A stretch of DNA of 64,000 nt from Daldinia sp. FL1419 (GCA_025201765.1 MU623357.1:62001-126000); one strand, 5' to 3'. Numbered from the stretch's first letter, positions 33,695-44,956 are shown. Notes: generated from the sequence alone by a model not told the origin. Translations and numbers: made by a program.

Positions 33695-34603
33695 CTATAG
33701 CCTTCCCTCGGCTTGCTCAATCTCCAACTCGGTACTCGTAGGCCCGTAGCCGCCAGCAGCCGCGACATCTTCCTTCTGGTGCAGGAAGCACTCCTCGGTA
33801 TCAACATACTGCGGGTCGAACTCGAAGATGCGAACCTCGGCGTTCTTCCAAGCGTCTAAGCATAAAATTAGTGAATGCTCATTGGATTCAACGCTGACTT
33901 CCGGGATGGATCTTTAGAAGATTGAAAAAAAAAAAGAAGAAGAAAAAAGAAAAAAGGAAATACGATACGCAAAGTCAATAAAACTCGTGTCTACATACAG
34001 TCACTCGGCCCCGCCTTCGGAGCAGCCGTAATCCGCCTAAGAATATCGCCGTGCGCCACAAGCACGATATTCTTCTCGGGGCGATCACGCAAGTACTGGC
34101 GAACCCAGCGGGCGCGCGCAGCCAGGGCCTCTTCGCTCGGGGCCCAGAAGCCCTTCTTGCTAGTCCAGTCCGGAGTCAGCGGGGAGAGGTCGAACACCGC
34201 GAACTCGGAGTCCGCCTCTAGGACCTCCTTTGCCGATCCCGTGTCGCACGGGAGCGCGTTGCATTCCTGCGCTTGCGGCAAGAGCACTACTTTCTTCAGC
34301 CCGCCTAATCGCTCGACGGCGGGCGCCCAGCCGAGATACGTGGTTTGAAGCGTGCGCCGCAGCGGCGAGGATATGACTACGTCGGCCTCGTTCTGCAGGT
34401 CTGGAACCAGACGGGATAATGACGAGGCTTGCTTCTTGCCAAGAGGTGTGAGCGGCGCATCGGGGACTTTACAGGGTGAGTTGTAATCAGTTTTGGAGTT
34501 CAAGTGCGCCGTCTAGGGAGCGTGACTCACTGCTATAGTCCAAGTCGACGTTGTGCTCGGCTTGAGCATGACGGGTGAGGATGAGACGGGAGTTGGGCGC
34601 CAT
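33695..34603 (-). CDS. Histidine phosphatase / phosphoglycerate-mutase-like protein
   Basis: Branch-1 histidine phosphatase superfamily member, cytosolic in appearance. Exons 34603-34531, 34466-33999 and 33855-33695 give 233 aa. The catalytic N-terminal motif is ILTRHAQAEHN, with Arg11 and His12 (phosphohistidine) in place of the common RHGE. PDAPLTPLGKKQA follows after splicing at GTAAAG/TC. SSPLRRTLQT supplies the second phosphate-binding arginine and VLVAHGDILRR the second catalytic histidine. The third exon begins with WKNAEVRIFEFD, a common C-terminal element of the fungal PGM-like proteins. The RHA variant and small size suggest a general phosphatase rather than a glycolytic mutase; substrate unknown. 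A purine-rich run at 33925-33960 lies inside intron 2. Confidence 0.9.
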
Positions 34604-35389
34604 GACGTAGTTGAAAGTAGTTGAATAAAGAAAGAAAGAAAGATCTGTGAATTGAATCTAAGTTCTAGCCTATTGCTGTGTGCAATGATCGACTGCCTAA
34701 TTTTGTCTATAGAGCTGGTGAAGCAAGAAAAGTGACAAGAAATGTGTAGTTGGATAAATGATGCCGCACCTGCGGGACTTAACTTAAAGCCGCCGCGGAA
34801 CTCTGCCGGATCGTCCATCTCCACTATATTAGCGACGGCGATGCCGGACGCCGTAGCTCCCCGCCGTTGTCGGCGAGAGCCAAAAAGAGACCCATTTAGA
34901 TTATTAAAGTACCTACCTAGGTACCTACCTAGGTATACCTGCCTATATAATAAAATCAAGTATAGGCTGTCTTGGGACCTTATGGTAAGCGGTGTAACGA
35001 ATAACCCCTATATAACGGGAATAGACGTAGTATAGCACGTAGGTGGTCCTGTAAAAGCAACGCATTATAAAATTTATTAAATGGCGGTGGCTTCGCCTTG
35101 TGCAACCCATCGCGAGGAAAGTTGAGGCCTGGATGCGCGCATCACAGGCCATGTAAATATAGTGTAGAGAAATCGAGAACGCCTAAACACCACCCCACCC
35201 GGGTATCCCTCGCAAGGACTTTTTCGTCGTCGCTGGTATTCCACATTCGATGCAAGTCCAACTCGTAAGCCCGTGAATTCTAACCAGTCCAGCGTAAGTC
35301 AAGCCAGGAGTGTAACCAAATGTCGCTATCCACCTCCACCACAACTTTCCCCCGTTCCTCCTCCCCTCCTCGATTCCTTCACGAACCCG
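34604..35389. other. Intergenic between histidine-phosphatase and SPT3 genes
   Basis: 786 nt. It includes stacked TACCTACCTAGG palindromes (34909-34945). No gene supported. Confidence 0.6.
34909..34945. repeat. TACCTACCTAGGTA palindromic repeat
   Basis: Two and a half copies of ACCTACCTAGGT in tandem, self-complementary, in non-coding DNA. Confidence 0.8.
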
Positions 35390-36352
35390 TTAGAATAGCT
35401 TCAAGTTAGTTCTCTGTTGCAGGTTTGTCCCGTTCAACATAGCCCGTGATTTCTTCGGTCGGGTCTGGAGTCTTCGGAACGCCTCCTGGATATGACGCGT
35501 TTCAACAGGAACCCTGCCCTCGTTGGGTAAATCGAATAGTCCCTGAGTGAGTTTTCTTTTTTTGGTACCCGGGTTCTCTCCCCCGCTTCTTTCCTTCCAT
35601 AGGTCCTCCTGCTCCTTGATCTTGAGCGCCTCCTCCGTCAACGTCTGTACCATCTCAAAAGTCAAGAAACCTAGGATATCCACGATATCATCTGACGGTT
35701 TGCTATCTGTCACGATACCGAAGCCAGCCCACTCCCTGAACCGTTTTCCTTTTCGGTATGTGAACGATGCCTGCCGATATTCAGACCATGTAACGTATTC
35801 CTCTCTGGTCATAACCTTTGTGCGCTCGTCGGCTTTGCGTAATCGCTGGAGCGTGATATAGTTCATTTCTTCTTCCTCCTCATCCTCCTCATCGTCGCGC
35901 TCCGGGACTTCTTGGCTATAGAACGAGGAAGGTTCCCAAGGAAGCTTCACTTTGGCCTTCTTGTTTTTCTTAGCAGCTTCTTCTACCGCGGGACCACCGG
36001 GCATGACGGTACCAGCAGGGTCGTCGGCGACACCCAGGTCCGCATCCCCGCCCTTCTCGTCAGAGTCCTTGGCACTCTTGCGAACATCCTTCCACGACAG
36101 GAAGGTCCTGAGGCGTGATACCTTGGGCGCATCGTCGCGGATTTGAAAGATCAAGTCATTAATAGTGATGGATCTAGAACCACGACGTGTAGCCAGTTCG
36201 GTACAGCTTCGCAGCATCTCGATGACTTGCTGTCGAACGATCTCTTCGATCATGGTGGTGGTCTCAACAGAAGGTTCTCCAGTCTCACCAGAGACGTACA
36301 TCATCTGCTGGATCTCCTGCCTGTATTTGTGCTGCTTGTTGTTGTCCGCCAT
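35390..36352 (-). CDS. SPT3: SAGA complex subunit Spt3
   Basis: Spt3 is the histone-fold subunit of SAGA that helps deliver TBP to promoters. Single exon, 320 aa, close to yeast Spt3. The N-terminal histone fold contains YRQEIQQMMYVSGE, IVRQQVIEMLRS and GSRSITINDLIFQIRDD, followed by KVSRLRTFLSWKDVRK. After an acidic linker the second half has YITLQRLRKADERTKVM, YVTWSEYRQASFTYRKGKRF and the second histone-fold-like part near DIVDILGFLTFEMVQTLTEEAL. The C-terminus carries the conserved IQEAFRRLQ. The start at 36352 gives MADNNKQHKYRQEI, as in other fungal orthologues. No anomaly seen. Confidence 0.95.
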   Translation of the reverse strand: MADNNKQHKYRQEIQQMMYVSGETGEPSVETTTMIEEIVRQQVIEMLRSCTELATRRGSRSITINDLIFQIRDDAPKVSRLRTFLSWKDVRKSAKDSDEKGGDADLGVADDPAGTVMPGGPAVEEAAKKNKKAKVKLPWEPSSFYSQEVPERDDEEDEEEEEMNYITLQRLRKADERTKVMTREEYVTWSEYRQASFTYRKGKRFREWAGFGIVTDSKPSDDIVDILGFLTFEMVQTLTEEALKIKEQEDLWKERSGGENPGTKKRKLTQGLFDLPNEGRVPVETRHIQEAFRRLQTRPKKSRAMLNGTNLQQRTNLKLF

Positions 36353-36945
36353 TTTGACTAAAAAGCGACGATAAGCAGTCGCATAGAGCGAAGCGTGAGC
36401 TTAGTGTGTAAATCGATATTGATGGATGAATAGACGATTCTCCAATGAATAGGTAGTTAAAGCTATCCAAACTTAAGTATGTGTTAGTACGTAGATGTCG
36501 TAATAGATGCGATTACGTTGATGGATGAATATTGTTATTTTATTTTGTTGTGTTGTATTGTATTGATATTAAAAGTTGAAGTTGTTGAAGTTGTTCGATG
36601 CACAATTGCTGGAAACTAATAAATGCCGGCTTTGAGGCTTTGACCTGATAGGCTCCCAAACGATAGTGCGGTGCCAAGCCTTAGCCGCTAACTTTATATA
36701 GGTAATTGACGATGCGTGGATTGAACCTCAACACCAGACCAGCTTAGAAAGTTACACTACATTTAGTTAAATTCGCGGCATGCATTAGACAGTCTTTCGT
36801 TCTTTGTTATAATACGTATGACTAGGCACCTATACGCTAATACATTCATTCGAAACAGGACTGCTTCATTTTGCTTCATATTAATCACATATCTAACCTA
36901 GTAACTAGAACGTATTAACTCGTAAGACCGTTAGTTAATCAGCAT
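36353..36945. other. Intergenic between SPT3 and PPM1
   Basis: 593 nt, SPT3 promoter plus PPM1 3' region. A TTGTATTG/GAAGTTGTT-rich stretch lies at 36540-36595. No gene. Confidence 0.6.
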
Positions 36946-38062
36946 TCATAAGTCGGCTTCCCACGTTCGAAAACCAGCGCCTCTCCAGCCCCAAGCTACT
37001 ATGTAGTGGTCCGCTAGAAGGTTCCACTCCTCAACCTCATCTAACCCCTCTAGACCGTCGACCCTTTCTTTTTCTTCTTCCGTGATCCATTTCCGCCATA
37101 CGTCCCTTATAGTTAAACTTGTTGCAAGTTCGAACCCGGCTTCCTTTAATCGGGACTGCTGCTTAGCAGAGTCTCGATACGAGTCTAGCGTTGGCATCTG
37201 TATCTGTCGTGCTGCTAAATTGGATACCATCTGCTTACCAAAAGAATCGTCGGGGCGAATCGGCTCGTAGATAATGATGGCAAGATCTGGTAATTTTTCG
37301 GCAAAATACTTAATGACGCCCTGGGCTTCTGAAGCTTCTAGGTAGCATAGACAACATTCTGATACCAACACTGTTGGAACATCTTTCCGGATGCCGCTGA
37401 GGGATTCTATGCCGTCGTTAAGCAAGGCTCTTAGATCCAATCCGTGGCACCAGTATTGGCAACCGTTCGGTAGACTTGAACTACTCCAACCGTCCTTCTC
37501 ATTCTGTGGGTTCGGGATGATGGACCTGAGTTGAGGGGTGGCATTTACGAGCTGTAGTTTCTTAGAAGCAATTGTGGGGAAATCGATCTCGTGGTAGATG
37601 AGTCCAGCCTGACTAGGCTGAGAAAAGAGCTTAAAACACCTTGTGTCTGTGCCTGCACCGAGCGAGATGATTTGTCGTTGTTGCGTTGCGGTGCCGGATA
37701 AGAAGGAATATATCAACCGATCCAATGCAGTAGTCCGTGTGTAAGTCCCTATCACAGCCTTAGCACTCGCTAGACCGGAAATGGCCTTCGGACTTCTTAC
37801 CTCGGTTTATGATAGGTAGCCTTCTAACGATGCCACCAGGAGACTGAACGAAGTATTGTGCGAATGGGTCATGCAGGTAGCCCAAATCAACGGCACTCAT
37901 ACGTGACACCGCAGCATCTGTATCTGTACCTTGAATGGTGGCATCGTGGCTGAGGTTGGTAGAATGTGAGTGGCCCCCTCGTCCTCGTCCTCTACCACGG
38001 CCACGGTGACCCTCTCTCGAACCTCGAAGAGAGAGGAGATTTGGGATGGATGGAGCAGACAT
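36946..38062 (-). CDS. PPM1: Leucine carboxyl methyltransferase 1 (PP2A methylase)
   Basis: Transfers a methyl group from S-adenosylmethionine to the C-terminal leucine carboxylate of the PP2A catalytic subunit. Exons 38062-37801 and 37748-36946 give 354 aa, separated by a 52-nt intron. The SAM-binding loop is ISLGAGTDTR (LGAGTDTR about 117-124). YHEIDFP, LVSECCLCYLE and FAEKLPDLAIIIYEPI are family signatures, and the tail has HYIVAWGW. N-terminal to the domain is an Arg/Gly stretch (GHRGRGRGRGRGGH, about 18-31). The ATQ/DTDAAVSRMSAVDLGYLHDPFA segment is typical of fungal LCMT1. A start 11 codons upstream (38095, MKYSDN) is in frame; I prefer MSAPSIPN at 38062. Confidence 0.94.
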
Positions 38063-39088
38063 GTATAGCGGTTTTATATTGTCGCTATATTTCATGCGTG
38101 GGTGGTGTTAGATGCGCAGATGCGATAGATTTAATCGGATTTTGAGGAACTTGTTTGGCTGTGATGCAATGGCGCTAAAGGAGATTCCAGGATAGAAAAG
38201 ATTCCGCCCCTTGTCGAATCATGAGCTAGGAAGGTCAGGGGAGGTACTAACGCAATACGCGGATTTTGGCTCGACCGTAATAGCCCCGCGCAGCAGCAGA
38301 TGTAATGTATGTACTAACCGTTACCTAGTGTATGTATGTGCTCGGCTTTTAAGAAACTTCAATTCCTAAACGATGCGATAGGTCCAACGTTTACATATAC
38401 GTACCTACTTACCTATGTACATCCATGTATGTATATGGACCTAGGTACCTAAGTATGCCCCGTTGTGTTGGGCGTATTTTAGTATTGTACCTAGGTAGCA
38501 AGGCAGTGAGGCAGTGCAGAGCTTACCTAGCAGCCTAACTGTTAGTACCTTAGGTTCTGGGCAGCGGTTGCCTAGAATTTGTTTTTGAGATTTTCTGAAG
38601 ATGGAATGCGAAAGTACCTACCTGGCGACAAGGTACTTATGCAATTAGTCCACTGTGCTGCCGGCGTTCCGAAAGTAGCGATTGTTACAAACACTGTACG
38701 TATATCAGGGCTACCTGCCTAATTCTAGTCACCATAACACGCTGAAGTAAGTCCCTAGGTTAGTGAACTGAGCCTCAAGGTAACAGATACTAACCCGGTG
38801 GTTCGTCATAATTACAGTGCAGTAAATAGTATATATACTGTTGTCGCCTCATCCCGCCTTAAGACGCTCTTCTTCTAGGACTTGCTTCTCTCACTCGACA
38901 ATTATCAGAGCTTTCAGCCCTTATTCTTCGTTTCATACCCTTCCCCCCCTCTCTCTTCGTATACAACTTTCTTCAACTGTTATCGCTATTTTCTTTGACC
39001 ATATTCTACTTCTATCATTTTTATACATTTTCATCATCTACTTTCTTTCCTCCTTATCTTGTCTGCTAAATAATACAGACAACTCAAA
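38063..39088. other. Divergent promoter region, PPM1 / membrane protein
   Basis: 1.03 kb between oppositely transcribed genes. TACCTAGGTACC motifs occur at 38400-38450. A TATATATA lies at 38829-38837, and a long pyrimidine-rich leader (about 38870-39070) precedes the right-hand start, a common fungal promoter feature. Confidence 0.55.
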
Positions 39089-40218
39089 ATGTATCGCGAC
39101 ATTGCGCACGCGATTTACAAGCGGGGTGAATCCACGGTGGGAGGCCACGAGATGCCCGGTTGGGGTTGGGGTCTCGTACTGGCTGATCTCATTGTGTTCC
39201 TGCCTCTGTTCTTGACGGTACGCCATTTGTGACACTACTTACCACTACTTACAAGGACCATTTGACTAACGCGTCTCTTCAGTTAAACTACTCGCTTCAG
39301 CGTGTGTTCCCTACACTGGCCATCGTCGAGGATCCCTCACCTCCTGCTTATGAACCCGTCTCGCTAAACGAAGACACCCAATCCCTCGCCGAAGATAACT
39401 CTCCCGTTGCCGACGAAGCCGCCCGTGGTGGCTCCCAGGCGCGTCTCATTACCTCATCGCTCCGATCTACTTACCGCACCCTAACTGCCATCAGCGGCCT
39501 CCGCTCCCTATTCCGTGGTTTCGCATGCTACATTTTCTTGACTTTTGCCAGCAGCTTCGTCGTCGGCATCCTATCAAGCACATTCGTACCTGTTCTTATT
39601 GCCGCCCCGATCTCCGCCTTGGCTCTTGTACAACTCTATACAGCATGGACACACATCGTCATCTCCGCCCCGAGTTCCAAGACTTTCTGGCAGCGTCTCC
39701 CTCCCTTCAAGAAGGCATTCCATGCTACCGCGCTCCCAGTCGTCATGTTTTTCTTCGCCAAGGAGCTTTCTATCTTCGTCCCGAAGATGCTTGCGTACGG
39801 CATGTCCATGAACTTGCCCGACCCCATGCAGCCCGGTGTTATTCCTGAGGGCGACAAAAATGACATTTGGAAGGCAGTTCTAGTCCTCCTCTTAGCTCTT
39901 GCCATGAACATCTTCCTCGTTATCCCTACCCACGTCATTCTTACCCGAGTCCAAGCTTCTCTCCTTCCCGATGAGGATGACACCATTGTGCCTTTCGACC
40001 GTTCATTCCAGGGTAAGGTGGAACCTGCCATTGTTGGTGGTAAGGGGTTCGTCACTATCAAGGATGCGTGGGAGTCGTTCCCTCGGGCCTCGTGGATGCG
40101 ACTTGTCAAGCTATACGTCAAAGTCTACGTAGTTGGCCTTGCCCTTGGTCTCCTTTGGATGGCCGTCGTCATTCCTGAAGTGCTACTTATCATGAGCCAC
40201 AGCAAGAAGCGCGAGTAG
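39089..40218 (+). CDS. Uncharacterised multipass membrane protein
   Basis: Exons 39089-39217 and 39283-40218 give 354 aa, with a 65-nt intron between residues 43 and 44 in the first hydrophobic region (WGWGLVLADLIVFLPLFLT). About five membrane segments are seen: residues 30-45, GFACYIFLTFASSFVVGIL, FVPVLIAAPISALALVQLY, AVLVLLLALAMNIFLVIPTHV and YVVGLALGLLWMAVVIPEVLL near the C-terminus, which ends SHSKKRE. An N-terminal cytosolic-looking acidic loop separates the first two. No enzymatic motif is visible. Similar proteins are widespread in filamentous fungi as hypothetical membrane proteins; I can give no function. Start and splice are well supported. Confidence 0.82.
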
Positions 40219-41642
40219 ATGGGCTTGATTCGCTAAACGATGATCCACTACTATTCTGTAACTCGCTTTGATGTTGATCTAGCCGGTTCTTCTGGTGGGT
40301 GTATACCCACTAGTTGCTAATGGTCTAGAAAGGATACGTAGAAAGGTGGTTAGAGCTTGGAGAGCTTGGATCTGTATTTCTGGGTAAATAGGCAATGTGT
40401 TGTATTATACACTATCCGCGAGACAGGGATAGTCACCTAACCATGATATAACGAAAGAGTTGGTCATACATTAGGTTCAATCGAACCGTCCAAACACTAG
40501 AGTAGTATCTTTTCGATTAAATTTCCTTGATGAATTCTACTTTCTTCCATGGTGGTAGGACTTACTAAGAGATCCTTCTTTTAAAAAAATGTGATCATGG
40601 ATGATGCCTCCCTTCGTCGGGACATTGTAACCCTACAAGTTCAAATGGTTAGCGTTATTACTGGACGAATATCTACTTACATGGAAATATGTAAATATAA
40701 CACGTCCCAAATTAAAGGAGTAAGAATCTCAGGAACCAGAAAATAACGTACGTACCAATCAAGATCAGAGTACCTTTGTTTACCAGAGCTAGATAGAAGC
40801 TATCATAATTTATTTAGGCCAGCGTTTCCTACGTTTTATGATTGGAGACTTGGGAGGTACCTAAACGTCTCGGAACATCGAATCTTTAGCGCATCTTAGT
40901 ACATGACGTAAGGTACTAAGCTATGACCCAATTTCAAGATTTTACATTATCATAATTGCCTTTGAACGTTATTCGCACTTGCCTTTCTTTATGAAAAACA
41001 ATGGGTAAACCACGTGATTGCTATCTGGCACCTGCCTGGGTGAATTCTGCCGCTTTGACTGATTGTCGAGAAACCCTGACCGCCCTGGGAAAGCTTATAA
41101 ATATCTGGCTTTCCCTCCTCTCTTCTTCGATTTCTTTTCCTCTTTTTTTTTCTTCATACTTACCTTGTCCAAAGAATCCTTGCTCAAGAATAAGGATTCT
41201 TAAGGGGGGAGACCTGCATTGCACAGCGCGGAGTTGACCCTCTTCTATTATCCTTCGTGGATCGTAGTGGGCGCAATTTTTGCTCTCTTTCAAAAACATT
41301 TTGATTTTCATTATGATTGATGCCTTGCCGCATCACCATGAGGAAGATCTACGATATTTTGGTTACTATTTGGTGTTTACTTCGACGTATTAAACGTTTG
41401 CCAATTCGTAACAATATGGTCGCTACATATTTCTACGTTGAACCTTTGTAGCTCGCTTTCAATGTCTAATCTTCTAGTCTGGCTATTTTCTACATACAAA
41501 TTACGGTTTCCTATTAAGCTCTAAACATCGTGAAGCCCGCATCCCATCGTTTCATTGCATCGCTACCGCCACTACCCGAAAGGTATTAATTACATTTATC
41601 CTACACCCCGTCTCTCTTGTGCCAAACCACCCTGATGCATTA
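40219..41642. other. Intergenic between convergent genes, 1.4 kb
   Basis: 3' regions of the membrane protein (plus) and the Zn2Cys6 regulator (minus). Small frames near 41000-41310 overlap on both strands with no motif. A pyrimidine tract lies at 41115-41160. The segment 41575-41640 may hold the last exon of the regulator. Confidence 0.5.
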
Positions 41643-42965
41643 TCAACTTACCAAGATATTGCTCGTGCCATCTAACAGCGATTGTTCTTTGCGACTTCTT
41701 GATTCTTCCATCCATCTCTCTATCCTCTCCATGCCGTATCTTAGCTCTACAATCAATAAGCTGAACTCGTCAAGATCTTCAGGCCTCGTCTCGAGAAATA
41801 AACCTTCCGTCCGCTGCGTCAAAATGACAGTATCAACCTCATAACACGCCTTAGACCAAGCGTACGCCGACGTCGCATCCCACAGGCGACCATGCATAGT
41901 ATTAGGAACGCGGCCTGGACATTCGCTCCATCCACGTTTCATGTAAAGGTACGTCTCTTGAAGATAGTTGGCGACGAGCCACGTGCGCCGTGTGCTCTCG
42001 ACGAGGATCCAGGCCTTCCAAAGAACACCATCCTGGGAATTTGCAGACGTGGGATAAGAGGCTGCAACGCTTGCGAGGAACGCCGCTGGTTGCGTTAGGC
42101 TATTTTTTACGCTGTCGATGAGTTCCCGCGTCCAAAGGAAGAGCGTGGGAATTAGTGCCTCGGCTTGCGCTCGCATACGTACATCGCCGTCGAGAAGCCG
42201 GATGGTTTGATATGTAAGAAGCGACTGGACCCGGCTTATATGATCAAATATGTCCATGGTCTTACCCGCCGCCATTAACGTTTCAAATGCTTGATCTTCC
42301 AACAGCTGGGTGACGCGGTCCTCTAATACGCGAGCAGTCGTAGCTCTGGTGTCAGCATTGCTACACGTTGTCATGTGATATAGAGCTACGGCCGAATGTG
42401 CGTCTTGCACACATCGCGGCATCTTCTCGCGATAAAGTTGGTGATGATGCAGCGGGCTACCGCCGTCTGTCACCCACCGCCGCAGCCAATCCTGGACGCT
42501 GTTGATGAAGCGTTGAAGCATACGTTCCTGGTTAAGAACGGACTCGGTAGGCGGGGATGCACCATAATCCGTAACCCACGACTCTGGCGCCAGGAACCAT
42601 AATCCTGTTGAAAGGGCCGATCCCCTATTGCCTCCCGATGAACAATACGTCACTGCTGGCGAGACCATTCCCACGACTAGGTCTGATTGCGTAAATTCTA
42701 CCGGACAGACATTTACGCTGCCGCTATCCGCCGGGTCGCTACCATAGCGAATCATAGGATGCGAATTTGCGGATCCCCCGACCGTGTCGGAAGACGTTGC
42801 GGCTGCCGCTTCCGCATCTAGGTGGAAATTGTTACCCCGTCGAACCGGCGGATATACACAGGGTATGCCTTTGTTCGCACACCGCCGACACGCCGGTACG
42901 GCCTTGGTACATTGCCGTTTAGATTTGGTGCAGCCGACACAAGCTCTTCGCCAAACGGCAGACAT
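41643..42965 (-). CDS. Zn2Cys6 fungal transcription factor
   Basis: Binuclear-cluster transcription factor, a sequence-specific nuclear regulator. The zinc cluster is at the extreme N-terminus: Cys9-x2-Cys12-x6-Cys19-x6-Cys26-x2-Cys29-x6-Cys36 with basic TKSKRQ between. A linker and a 300-residue helical region follow, without a motif I can name beyond the general fungal regulator middle domain. The frame gives 440 aa from ATG 42965. It ends in a stop that is part of a perfect donor (TTG/GTAAGTTGA), so a short further exon may lie at about 41600; acceptors there at GGGTAG or GGCGGTAG would add only a few residues in phase. It is divergently transcribed from the dehydrogenase at 43540, with a shared 574-nt promoter, and may regulate it and the nearby P450. 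Confidence 0.88.
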   Translation of the reverse strand: MSAVWRRACVGCTKSKRQCTKAVPACRRCANKGIPCVYPPVRRGNNFHLDAEAAAATSSDTVGGSANSHPMIRYGSDPADSGSVNVCPVEFTQSDLVVGMVSPAVTYCSSGGNRGSALSTGLWFLAPESWVTDYGASPPTESVLNQERMLQRFINSVQDWLRRWVTDGGSPLHHHQLYREKMPRCVQDAHSAVALYHMTTCSNADTRATTARVLEDRVTQLLEDQAFETLMAAGKTMDIFDHISRVQSLLTYQTIRLLDGDVRMRAQAEALIPTLFLWTRELIDSVKNSLTQPAAFLASVAASYPTSANSQDGVLWKAWILVESTRRTWLVANYLQETYLYMKRGWSECPGRVPNTMHGRLWDATSAYAWSKACYEVDTVILTQRTEGLFLETRPEDLDEFSLLIVELRYGMERIERWMEESRSRKEQSLLDGTSNILVS

Positions 42966-43302
42966 GGTCGAATTACGATGGCTTCATTAATATTTCTCGT
43001 GAGGTTGATGCTGATCCAAAAGATCCCCCCCCGAACATCTGACGAGAGCATGATAATAAGCTAATAGGACTTTTATTTGTCAGCCCGCAAAGTCGGAGAA
43101 ATGTGGGTATAGTTACTATATACGGAAGCATAGTCCGGGAATCAGCCAATGGAAGTTGCGGAAAATAGGGGGGCCTTTTCTTATTCCCACGGTGTGAAAC
43201 CGCGGGACGGGACACTACTGACCCCGAGACCCAGTCAGATTTGAAGGTATATTCAACGTAGTATTCATCCGCAGCGGGTTGGCGGCATTTGTAAGTAGGA
43301 CT

Positions 43303-43330
43303 CCAACTTGGACAGAAATATCCAAGTTGG
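43303..43330. promoter_or_regulatory. Perfect 10-bp inverted repeat, possible operator
   Basis: CCAACTTGGA, spacer CAGAAATA, then TCCAAGTTGG. The arms are exact reverse complements. It lies 210 nt upstream of the dehydrogenase ATG and 338 nt upstream of the regulator ATG. It could be a dimer-binding site; the half-site is not the usual CGG of Zn2Cys6 proteins. Confidence 0.55.
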
Positions 43331-43371
43331 GGACATGAAAGTTAAATCCTTTAGATATATAGGTATAACTA

Positions 43372-43379
43372 TATATAAA
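43372..43379 (+). promoter_or_regulatory. TATA-like element of the dehydrogenase gene
   Basis: TATATAAA about 160 nt upstream of the ATG at 43540, between the inverted repeat and the pyrimidine-rich leader. Prediction from sequence only. Confidence 0.45.
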
Positions 43380-43539
43380 CAAACATATATATATAAGGGC
43401 CATGTCTCTCTCTCGCTACATTGATCCTTTTACTTTACTCACATCACAGCATTCGACCCCTTGAAATAAAGCCTTTCATAGCCTCACTATCAAACCAATA
43501 CTCAACAGATACCTGTGCACCAGGTCCGATTTAGCAATC

Positions 43540-44620
43540 ATGGATATGGACTCATTTCTCAAGAAGCCTACCAAGACATATCATACCACTCTGTATCCTA
43601 CAGTCACTCCCACCCGTCCAGAACTCTCTCAAGTAGGAAAGACAGTCCTAGTCACAGGTGCCTCAACGGGTATCGGGTACCACATCGCCAAGTCCTTCGT
43701 GCAGGCCAAGGCAGATAAAGTCATCATTCTCGGCCGACGAGTGGACAAGATTAAGGCCGCCGCCGAATCCTTATCTGCAGAGGACCAGGGGACCAAGGTA
43801 ATCGCTATCCCATGCGATATTGGTAGTCCTACGGCTGTCGCCGAGCTATGGGGTCGCCTTGCTGGGGAAGGCACGCGCGTCGATGTCCTGGTGCTCAATG
43901 CGGCCAATACGGGCATTATGAAGCCTCTGATGGAGCAAGGCGTCGAGGGTATATGGAGCGCATACGATTTCAATGTGCGCGCGCAGTTTGACATGACAGA
44001 GCGATTCTATAAGCAGGAGTTGGGAGCGGGCAGCAAGAAGGTAAGGCATAGGATACGAACGGGTACGATTTCGGAAACGGTTAGAAATGTATTAACTCCA
44101 AGGGAAAAAAATAGTATCTCGTCCACGTCTCAACCGCTGCAATCCATCATTTCGAAGCCACGACCGCAATGCCGACTTATCCCATGACTAAACACGCAGG
44201 CGCGCTTACATTCCAGCTCCTGACGTACGATATCCCCCCGAAGGACATGCAAGTTATCATCTATCATCCCGGCGCCATCTTCACCGAGGCCGGGGAGAGA
44301 GCCGGATTTACCAAGGACTCGATGTCCTGGGAGGACGGTACGTGACGTCTAAGCATATAGCTCCCCCCCCCCTGCCCCGCCCCCTCCTACTTTCCCCTAA
44401 AATCTTCGAACCCCATGGCGTGACGGCGTAACTAACTTGGTACCCCGCAGCCGCGCTGCCAGGTGGATTTGCCGTCTGGGCGGCGACCCCCGAGGCCGAG
44501 TTCATCCACGGCAGGTTCGTATGGGCCGGGTGGGATGTCGACGAGCTGAAGACTGGGGAAGCAGGGAAGCGTCTCAAGGAAGACCAAAAGTTTCTGAAGA
44601 TTGGCGTAAACGGTATCTAG
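43540..44620 (+). CDS. Short-chain dehydrogenase/reductase (cluster-type)
   Basis: Classical SDR, NAD(P)-dependent. Exons 43540-44040, 44115-44337 and 44451-44620 give 297 aa. The cofactor motif is TGASTGIG (39-46); VLVLNAANTG carries the NAA motif. Exon 2 starts YLVHVSTAA with catalytic Ser173; Tyr189 and Lys193 form YPMTK. YHPGAIFTEAG is the usual segment after the active site. The C-terminus (PEAEFIHGRFVWAGWDVDEL) is typical of fungal SDRs found in secondary-metabolism or detoxification loci. Introns are 74 and 113 nt; the second contains a C-rich run. It is divergent from the Zn2Cys6 gene and convergent with the P450. Substrate not predictable. Confidence 0.92.
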
Positions 44621-44956
44621 AGGAGCCGCAAGTGAGTACAAGGAGGATCGATCTTGTATTTTTATGACGACATCTCAGTTCACTTAGGTTAAATTGGTTA
44701 CGTGTAAAGCGACGGGAAATATATTGGATTAGGCTTTCCTATTACCCTATCTATGTCTTTATTTCTTCTTGATTTCTGCTGATATTTTTACCTGCATGTT
44801 CTACCGTACTCGCTCTTTTTCTTTAACAGGCAAGCTAGCTGTGAGACATTCCTAGAAAGTCTCTTTACGACTAAAATTCAGATGAAATACCTGGGGGGAT
44901 CAAGATATAAAGTTGAGTATCATAATATGTAATCCAAACATCAAATTATACACACA
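44621..44956. other. Intergenic between convergent dehydrogenase and P450
   Basis: 336 nt shared 3' region, A+T-rich with T-runs. Nothing else. Confidence 0.6.

Larger units (their letters stand above)
42966..43539. promoter_or_regulatory. Bidirectional promoter, Zn2Cys6 regulator / dehydrogenase
   Basis: 574 nt between divergent starts. It contains a perfect 10-bp inverted repeat with 8-bp spacer (43303-43330), a CCGCGG near 43199-43204 (a CGG-type half-site pair of the sort Zn2Cys6 proteins bind), a TATATAAA at 43372-43379 and a pyrimidine-rich stretch before the dehydrogenase ATG. That it is a shared regulatory region is inference from the layout. Confidence 0.6.
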
